64,000 nt of DNA from DALYJJ01 sp031969915 (GTDB lineage Bacteria > Acidobacteriota > Terriglobia > Bryobacterales > Bryobacteraceae), in the NCBI GenBank assembly GCA_031969915.1, contig DALYJJ010000014.1:1-64000 (forward strand), given 5' to 3'. Below the pieces are notes generated by a model that did no database searches, was not told the origin of the DNA, and saw only the letters and a list, made by a program, of their open reading frames with translations. The translations under genes were made by a program, and so were the position numbers. Positions 58,965 to 64,000 of this stretch are shown piece after piece (the first letter of the stretch is position 1; each line of letters opens with the position of its first letter).

Positions 58965-60788
58965 GTGCCCAAACAGTTTGTCATCGGGATCGACCTCGGT
59001 ACCACGAATTGCGGCTTCGCCTACGCCGAGCCCTCCGCCATTACGGACGCGCACCGGCTGCCCGAGGTCGCCATCTTCGCCGTTTCGCAGTTGGTGAATC
59101 CAGGCGAAGTGCGCGCGGAAGATCTGCTGCCCTCGTCGCTCTACTTGCCGGGCGAGATGGACTTCCCCGAAGGCGCCACGGCGCTCCCCTGGAACGGCGC
59201 GCCCATGCACGTCGCGGGCGTTCTGGCACAGAAGAGGGGCGTCGAGCGCGCGCAGCGCCTCGTCTCCTCCGCGAAGAGCTGGCTCTCGCACAGCGGGATC
59301 GACCGCACGTCGGCGATTCTGCCCGCCAACGCGCCCGAGGGCGCCCCCAGAGTCTCCCCGCTCGAAGCCTCGCGCCGCTACCTGGAACACCTCAAACAGG
59401 CCTGGGACTACGCCCACCCCGACGCCCCGTTTGAAGATCAGGAAGTGCTGGTGACCGTACCCGCGTCGTTCGACGCCGTGGCGCGGGAACTCACACTGCG
59501 CGCGGCCAACGAAGCGGGCTATCGCAACCTGGTGCTCTTGGAAGAGCCACAGGCTGCCTTCTACGCCTGGATCGAAAAGCACCCCGACTGGCGTGAGCGC
59601 GTCACGGTAGGCGATCTGATTCTGGTCGTCGATATCGGCGGCGGCACCACCGATTTCACGCTCATCGCGGTGACGGAGGAAAACGGTGAACTGCGTCTGG
59701 AGCGCAGCGCCGTGGGCGAGCACATCCTCTTGGGCGGCGACAACATCGACCTCGCGCTCGCCCGCCACACCGAAGCGCAGCTCGCCGCGAAAGGCACCAA
59801 ACTCGACGCCCTGCAACTGCACGCGCTCTGGCAGCAGTGCCGCGTGGCGAAAGAGAAGCTGCTCAGCGACGACAAACTGAAGGACGAGCCGGTGACCATC
59901 CTCGGCAAGGGCACCGGCCTGGTGGGGGGCACGATCCGCGCGAAGCTACTTCGCAAGGATCTCGACGCCATTCTGTTGGACGGCTTTCTGCCCGCCGTCG
60001 CCAGCACGGAAATGCCGCAGCGCGCGCGCCGCGTGGGCCTGGCCGAGATCGGCCTGCCGTACGCAGCGGACGCCGCCATCACACGGCATCTCGCGCGTTT
60101 CCTCCGCCAGCCTGCCGCCACCGCCGAGCACGGCGCCGTTCGGCGCGGGCCCAGTGGCCTGGCCTGCCCGACGCACGTTCTCTTCAACGGCGGCGTGCTG
60201 CGCGCCAATCTGGTGAAGGAGCGGCTGCTCGCGGTGCTGAACGGCTGGCTCACAGCGGAAGGCATGGACCACGCTGTTCCGCTGTTCGGCGAAGACCTGA
60301 TGCACGCCGTGGCGCGCGGCGCCGCGTATTACGGAATGGCCCGCCATGGCCGCGGCGTTCGGATCCGTGGCGGCGTCCCGCGCACCTATTACGTGGGCAT
60401 CGAAAGCGCCATGCCCGCGGTTCCCGGCCTGCCCGCGCCGCTCAAAGCGCTCACCGTTGCGCCCTTCGGCATGGAAGAGGGCACGGAACTCCGGTTCCCG
60501 GACCGCACCTTCGGCCTGGTGACGGGCGAGCCCGCCGAGTTCCGCTTCTTTCAGTCCACCGAGCGCAAGAACGACGCGCCCGGGGCGATGCTCGACGAGG
60601 TGGACGACTCCCTGGATGAACTCGCGCCCATGGAAGTGACCCTGCCCGGCAACGAGGGCGAACTCGTCCCCGTGACCCTGGAAACGGTGGTCACCGAAAC
60701 CGGCGTCCTACAGCTCTGGTGCGTGGCGCGTGACGGCCGCCGCTGGAAACTCGAGTTCAACGTTCGCGCCTCCCATCAGCACGCATGA
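58965..60788 (+). CDS. Hsp70-family (DnaK-like) ATPase 1
   Basis: A 607-residue protein with a DnaK actin-fold ATPase: phosphate 1 GIDLGTTNCGFAY (about 5-17), VTVPASFD, phosphate 2 VVDIGGGTTDFTLIAV (about 221-236) and a HVLFNGGVLRA adenosine-type block. It is not canonical DnaK: the inserts are larger and the C-terminal part (about 460-607) is a short beta-rich domain (RFPDRTFGLVTGEPAEFRFF ... MEVTLPGNEGELVPVTL) lacking a long helical lid and EEVD/acidic tail. GTG start at 58965. Its stop overlaps Hsp70 2 by ATGA (60785-60788). Likely works with that partner. Confidence 0.88.
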   Translation: MPKQFVIGIDLGTTNCGFAYAEPSAITDAHRLPEVAIFAVSQLVNPGEVRAEDLLPSSLYLPGEMDFPEGATALPWNGAPMHVAGVLAQKRGVERAQRLVSSAKSWLSHSGIDRTSAILPANAPEGAPRVSPLEASRRYLEHLKQAWDYAHPDAPFEDQEVLVTVPASFDAVARELTLRAANEAGYRNLVLLEEPQAAFYAWIEKHPDWRERVTVGDLILVVDIGGGTTDFTLIAVTEENGELRLERSAVGEHILLGGDNIDLALARHTEAQLAAKGTKLDALQLHALWQQCRVAKEKLLSDDKLKDEPVTILGKGTGLVGGTIRAKLLRKDLDAILLDGFLPAVASTEMPQRARRVGLAEIGLPYAADAAITRHLARFLRQPAATAEHGAVRRGPSGLACPTHVLFNGGVLRANLVKERLLAVLNGWLTAEGMDHAVPLFGEDLMHAVARGAAYYGMARHGRGVRIRGGVPRTYYVGIESAMPAVPGLPAPLKALTVAPFGMEEGTELRFPDRTFGLVTGEPAEFRFFQSTERKNDAPGAMLDEVDDSLDELAPMEVTLPGNEGELVPVTLETVVTETGVLQLWCVARDGRRWKLEFNVRASHQHA

Positions 60789-63436
60789 AGATCGGCATCG
60801 ACCTCGGCACCACGAACTCGGCCCTCGCCTACATCGACCCGCGCGAGGCCGAGGGCGCCGAGTTTCCGCCCATCCACATCCAGCCGGTATCGCAGTACGT
60901 GGCCCAGAACCGCACCGGCGAGGAGCGCACGCTGCCCTCCTTCCTCTACCTCGCGCCGGAACAAAACTACACCGGCGTGTTTGCGCGGGAGCAGGGCGCG
61001 CTGGTGCCCACCAAGTCCGTGCACTCGGCGAAATCGTGGCTCTCCAACCCCGACGTGGACCGCACGGCCAAGATCCTGCCCTGGGACGCGCAGGAGGCGG
61101 GACGGGTGCTCTCGCCGGTGGAGGTTTCCGCCGCCTACCTGCAGCACCTGCGCGAAGCGTTTGAGAGCGCGCACGGCACGCCGATCGCGCAGCACCAGGT
61201 GGTGCTCACCGTGCCCGCTTCCTTCGACGAAGAGGCGCGCGAGCTGACCGTCGCCGCGGCAAACCAGGCCGGGATCGAAACGCTGACCCTGCTGGAGGAG
61301 CCTGCGGCGGCGTTCTATTCCTGGATTGCCAACCACCTCGCCCAGTCCCAGAAGACGCTGACGGACGGTATGGTGGTGCTGGTGTGCGACGTCGGCGGCG
61401 GCACCAGCGACTTCACGCTGATCCGCGTGGATCGCCAGGGCGACGAGGTCACGTTCACGCGCACCGCCGTGGGCAAGCACCTCTTGCTGGGCGGCGATAA
61501 CCTCGACCTCACGCTCGCCTGGCTCGCGGAGTCCAAGCTCGGGCAACAGTTGTCGATCAAGCAGCGGAGCGCCCTGCGCCGGCAATGCGCTTCGGCGAAG
61601 GAACGGCTGCTCGCCGACCCCACCCTGCCCTCCGCGGAAGTGCGCCTTCTCGGGGCGGGCTCCTCGCTCATCGGAGGCGCGCTGAAAACGGAGATTCTCC
61701 GCGAAGAAGCGTTGGAGCTGGCGCTCGAAGGGTTCCTGCCATTCTGCGAACTGGGCGAGAAACCGAAGGAAGAGAAGCGCTCGGTCTTTCGCGAACTCGG
61801 GCTCCCCTACGTTTCCGACCCCGCCGTGACGCGGCACCTTTCCGCGTTCCTGGCGTCGTCCAACACGCCGCCCCCCGACGCGATTCTCTTCAACGGCGGC
61901 TTCTTCATCCCGGACATCCTCCGCAACCGCGTCGCGGACGTCATGGAACGCTGGTTCGGCCGCCGCCCGCTGATCTTTGAGAACCGCGACCTGGATCTCG
62001 CCGTCGCCGTCGGCGCCGCCTATTACTCCTACGCCAAGACCAGCGGCGCGGGCGTGATCGTTCGCGGGGGCTTGCCGCGGTCATATTACATCGGGCTCGA
62101 CGCCGGAGAAACGGTGCGCACGGTCTGCCTGGCGCCGCGCGGCGCCGAGGAAGGCGCGACGCTCGAACTGGATCGCGAGAATCTGCAACTGGTGGCCAAC
62201 AAGGCCGTCTCCTTTCGCCTCTACAGTTCGCTCACGCGCGCCGGCGACGCCTTCGGTGAGAGGGTCGACTTCACGCCCGCGCAGATCGAAAGCGGCGACC
62301 TGCACGTGCACGCCCCGCTCAACGCGGTGATCCGCTTCGGCAAGAAGATCGAGGAGCGCCTCATCCCGGTCAAACTCGGAGCGCGCCTGACCGAAGTGGG
62401 AACGCTTGAAATCTGGGTGGAATCGAAGGTGAGCGAGCACCGCTGGCGCCTGCAGTTCGAACTCCGCAAGAGCGCGCACAGCGAACCCGGCGAGCGCCGC
62501 GCCGCCGCCGTGGTCAGCGAGGAAGGCCAGAAGAACGCCGAGCAGTTGATCCGCTCGGTCTTCGCCGCTTCGCCGCAGTTCCCGCCGGAAGAGTTGCCCA
62601 CGCGCCTGGAGCAGGCCATGGGGTTGGGCCGCAACGCCTGGCCGCTGAGCGTGATTCGCCGCCTGGCGGACGTATTTCTGGAGCTCTCCGAGGGCCGGCG
62701 CAAGGGCGCGAACATGGAGAGCCGCTGGCTGAACCTGTGCGGCTTCTGCCTGCGGCCCGGGTTCGGTTTTCCGGGCGACGACGTGCGCATCGAACAGGCG
62801 CGCCGCGTCTACGCCGCGGGCATGGCCTTCGGCAACCAGGTGGAGTGCGAGACCCAGTGGTGGATCTTCTGGGGACGCGTCGCGGGCGGCCTCAACCGCA
62901 ATCAACAGGCGGACATCTATCAGCGTCTCTCGCCGTTCCTGCTGCCCCGCGCCAAGAAGCCGCAGCGGCTCAACAGTAGCCTGCTTCGGGAGATGTGGCG
63001 CACCGCGGCGAGCCTCGAATTGCTGCCCGGGGGCACGCGCACCGAACTGGGCGAAGCGTTGATCAAGCGCGTGCGCTCCGGGCCGCCCAACGATAGCGAT
63101 TTGTGGTGCCTGGCGCGGTTGGGCGCGCGCGCCCTCTTCTACGCACCGATCAACCAGGTGCTGCCCGCCTCAACGGCGGCGCGCTGGGTGGAGGGTTTGC
63201 TCGACAAAAGCATGCCGCACGCGGCGGAAGCGGTGGCCTCGATTGCCCGTCACACCGGCGATTCAACCCGCGACCTCGCGCCCGCCACGCTTGACCTGGT
63301 GCGCCGCGCACTGGGCGACTTGGAGGACTCGGCGCGCCTGCTCTCCGTCCTGGACGGCGAGGGCCCGCGCGACCTCGCCGCCATGGGCCGGATGTTCGGC
63401 GAGGACCTCCCGAGCGGTCTCGTGTTCTCCGAATGA
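60785..63436 (+). CDS. Hsp70-family ATPase 2 with C-terminal DUF3731-like domain
   Basis: An 883-residue protein. Actin-fold ATPase with IGIDLGTTNSALAYID (about 3-18), VVLTVPASFDEEARELT, VCDVGGGTSDFTLI and ILFNGGFFIPDILRNRV; a beta-rich domain (about 430-565, ending LEIWVESKVSEHRWRLQFELR) like that of Hsp70 1; then about 300 helical residues (LIRSVFAASPQFPPEELPTRLEQAMG ...) that fit DUF3731, a domain described with Hsp70 proteins. No DnaJ or GrpE is encoded nearby. Coupled by overlap to Hsp70 1 and to thiL (63433-63436). Confidence 0.88.
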   Translation: MKIGIDLGTTNSALAYIDPREAEGAEFPPIHIQPVSQYVAQNRTGEERTLPSFLYLAPEQNYTGVFAREQGALVPTKSVHSAKSWLSNPDVDRTAKILPWDAQEAGRVLSPVEVSAAYLQHLREAFESAHGTPIAQHQVVLTVPASFDEEARELTVAAANQAGIETLTLLEEPAAAFYSWIANHLAQSQKTLTDGMVVLVCDVGGGTSDFTLIRVDRQGDEVTFTRTAVGKHLLLGGDNLDLTLAWLAESKLGQQLSIKQRSALRRQCASAKERLLADPTLPSAEVRLLGAGSSLIGGALKTEILREEALELALEGFLPFCELGEKPKEEKRSVFRELGLPYVSDPAVTRHLSAFLASSNTPPPDAILFNGGFFIPDILRNRVADVMERWFGRRPLIFENRDLDLAVAVGAAYYSYAKTSGAGVIVRGGLPRSYYIGLDAGETVRTVCLAPRGAEEGATLELDRENLQLVANKAVSFRLYSSLTRAGDAFGERVDFTPAQIESGDLHVHAPLNAVIRFGKKIEERLIPVKLGARLTEVGTLEIWVESKVSEHRWRLQFELRKSAHSEPGERRAAAVVSEEGQKNAEQLIRSVFAASPQFPPEELPTRLEQAMGLGRNAWPLSVIRRLADVFLELSEGRRKGANMESRWLNLCGFCLRPGFGFPGDDVRIEQARRVYAAGMAFGNQVECETQWWIFWGRVAGGLNRNQQADIYQRLSPFLLPRAKKPQRLNSSLLREMWRTAASLELLPGGTRTELGEALIKRVRSGPPNDSDLWCLARLGARALFYAPINQVLPASTAARWVEGLLDKSMPHAAEAVASIARHTGDSTRDLAPATLDLVRRALGDLEDSARLLSVLDGEGPRDLAAMGRMFGEDLPSGLVFSE

Positions 63437-64000
63437 ACGAACTCGAACTAGTGCGGCGATTGGCACGGCTGCAGAGCAGTGGCCCGGGCGTGGTGCTGGG
63501 GATTGGAGACGACGCCGCCATCTTCCGCCCCAGCGGTGGAGAGGATCTGGTCTTCACCACCGACATGTTCATTGAGGACGTTCATTTCCGCCGGCGGACG
63601 CACTCCGCCGAAGACGCCGGCTACAAGGCCATGGCGCGGGGGCTGAGCGACATCGCGGCGATGGGCGCCTGGCCCCGCTTCTGCCTGCTCTCCATCGCGC
63701 TTGCCCCGTGGGCCAAGCAGCGGTGGTTCGAAGGCTTCGTGAAGGGAGTGCGGCAGTTCGACGTGCCGCTGATCGGCGGCGACCTGTCGCACTCGGACCG
63801 CGTGGCCGCCGACATCGTGGTGTGCGGGGGCGTGCCGAAAGGAGAGGCGCTGAGCCGGTTCGGCGCGCAGCCCGGCGATACCATCTGTGTGAGCGGCCCC
63901 CTGGGCGCTTCCGCGCTCGGGCTGCGCACGAAGAGCGGCGAGGCCTGGGAGCGCCACATGCGGCCCGAACCCCGTCTCGCGATGGGCGTCACTCTCCGCG
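63433..64000 (+). CDS. thiL: thiamine-phosphate kinase, N-terminal part (runs off the window)
   Basis: The first 189 residues of a PurM-fold kinase that phosphorylates thiamine monophosphate to the diphosphate. GIGDDAAIF, TTDMFIEDVHFRRR, GYKAMARGLSDIAAMGAWPRFCLLSIAL, IGGDLSHSD and GDTICVSGPLGASALGL are ThiL blocks. SelD, which shares the fold, would have a different N-terminus (Cys/Sec-containing glycine-rich loop), so this is not SelD. Starts by ATGA overlap with the second Hsp70 gene; the 3' end is outside the window. Confidence 0.95.
   Translation, partial: MNELELVRRLARLQSSGPGVVLGIGDDAAIFRPSGGEDLVFTTDMFIEDVHFRRRTHSAEDAGYKAMARGLSDIAAMGAWPRFCLLSIALAPWAKQRWFEGFVKGVRQFDVPLIGGDLSHSDRVAADIVVCGGVPKGEALSRFGAQPGDTICVSGPLGASALGLRTKSGEAWERHMRPEPRLAMGVTLR

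Noticed and set aside
63433..64000. selD (selenophosphate synthetase) near the candidate selenoprotein
   Set aside because: The PurM-fold protein has ThiL-type motifs (GIGDDAAIF, GGDLSHSD) and no SelD N-terminal loop.

Overview
This is a GC-rich chromosomal window. The best fit is an Acidobacteriota genome, probably Bryobacteraceae/Solibacter-like. That placement is inferred from a large acidobacterial-type duplicated orphan ABC permease, a quinol-type NO reductase, FAD-dependent thymidylate synthase next to dUTPase, and several small conserved acidobacterial hypotheticals; there is no rRNA marker. Two N-runs show the assembly is draft or scaffolded. I saw no tRNA, rRNA, CRISPR array, prophage or plasmid-type origin. 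Coding density is very high: neighbouring genes often overlap by ATGA, GTGA or TTGA, and no gene-free stretch exceeds 300 bases.

Layout. 0-5.4 kb: thyX fragment, dut, then the glyoxylate shunt as a divergent aceB/aceA pair with an inverted repeat between them and a TPR/HTH protein coupled to aceB. 5.4-10 kb: radical SAM protein, small membrane protein, frameshifted ADOP permease. 10-14.5 kb: pheST and flanking hypotheticals. 14.5-16.9 kb: small membrane proteins, a long REP hairpin, and an overlapping ECF sigma / membrane anti-sigma-like / exported protein trio. 16.9-21.9 kb: rhamnulokinase, ClpP, an Fe-S-type Rrf2 regulator, Tat-exported oxidoreductase and sugar isomerase. 21.9-25.8 kb: two coupled methyltransferases (the second a candidate selenoprotein), a duplicated beta-barrel, and a PIN-domain two-gene unit. 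25.8-36.7 kb: FtsK, UppP, pyruvate kinase, EtfBA, qNOR with a Crp-like site, an exported methyltransferase and an exported nitroreductase. 36.8-45.5 kb: a tight run icd-purE-purK-cobB-larC-metG-tatD-polyprenyl synthase. 45.5-51.1 kb: subtilase, cupin, dTDP-sugar genes rfbA-rfbC-rfbB. 51.1-58.4 kb: minus-strand NDP-forming CoA ligase/GNAT, purB, MBL hydrolase, comM, and a RAYT transposase bracketed by REP sequences. 58.4-64 kb: DUF2760, two unusual Hsp70 proteins, and the start of thiL.

Most genes are housekeeping: central carbon, purine, dTMP and thiamine metabolism, tRNA charging, envelope and quinone. The less ordinary content is (1) an in-frame TGA with a SECIS-like hairpin in a methyltransferase, (2) a RAYT with its matching REP family, one member of which sits 32 kb away in a divergent promoter region, and (3) the DUF2760-Hsp70-Hsp70 operon, a conserved-looking chaperone-like module without an assigned role.
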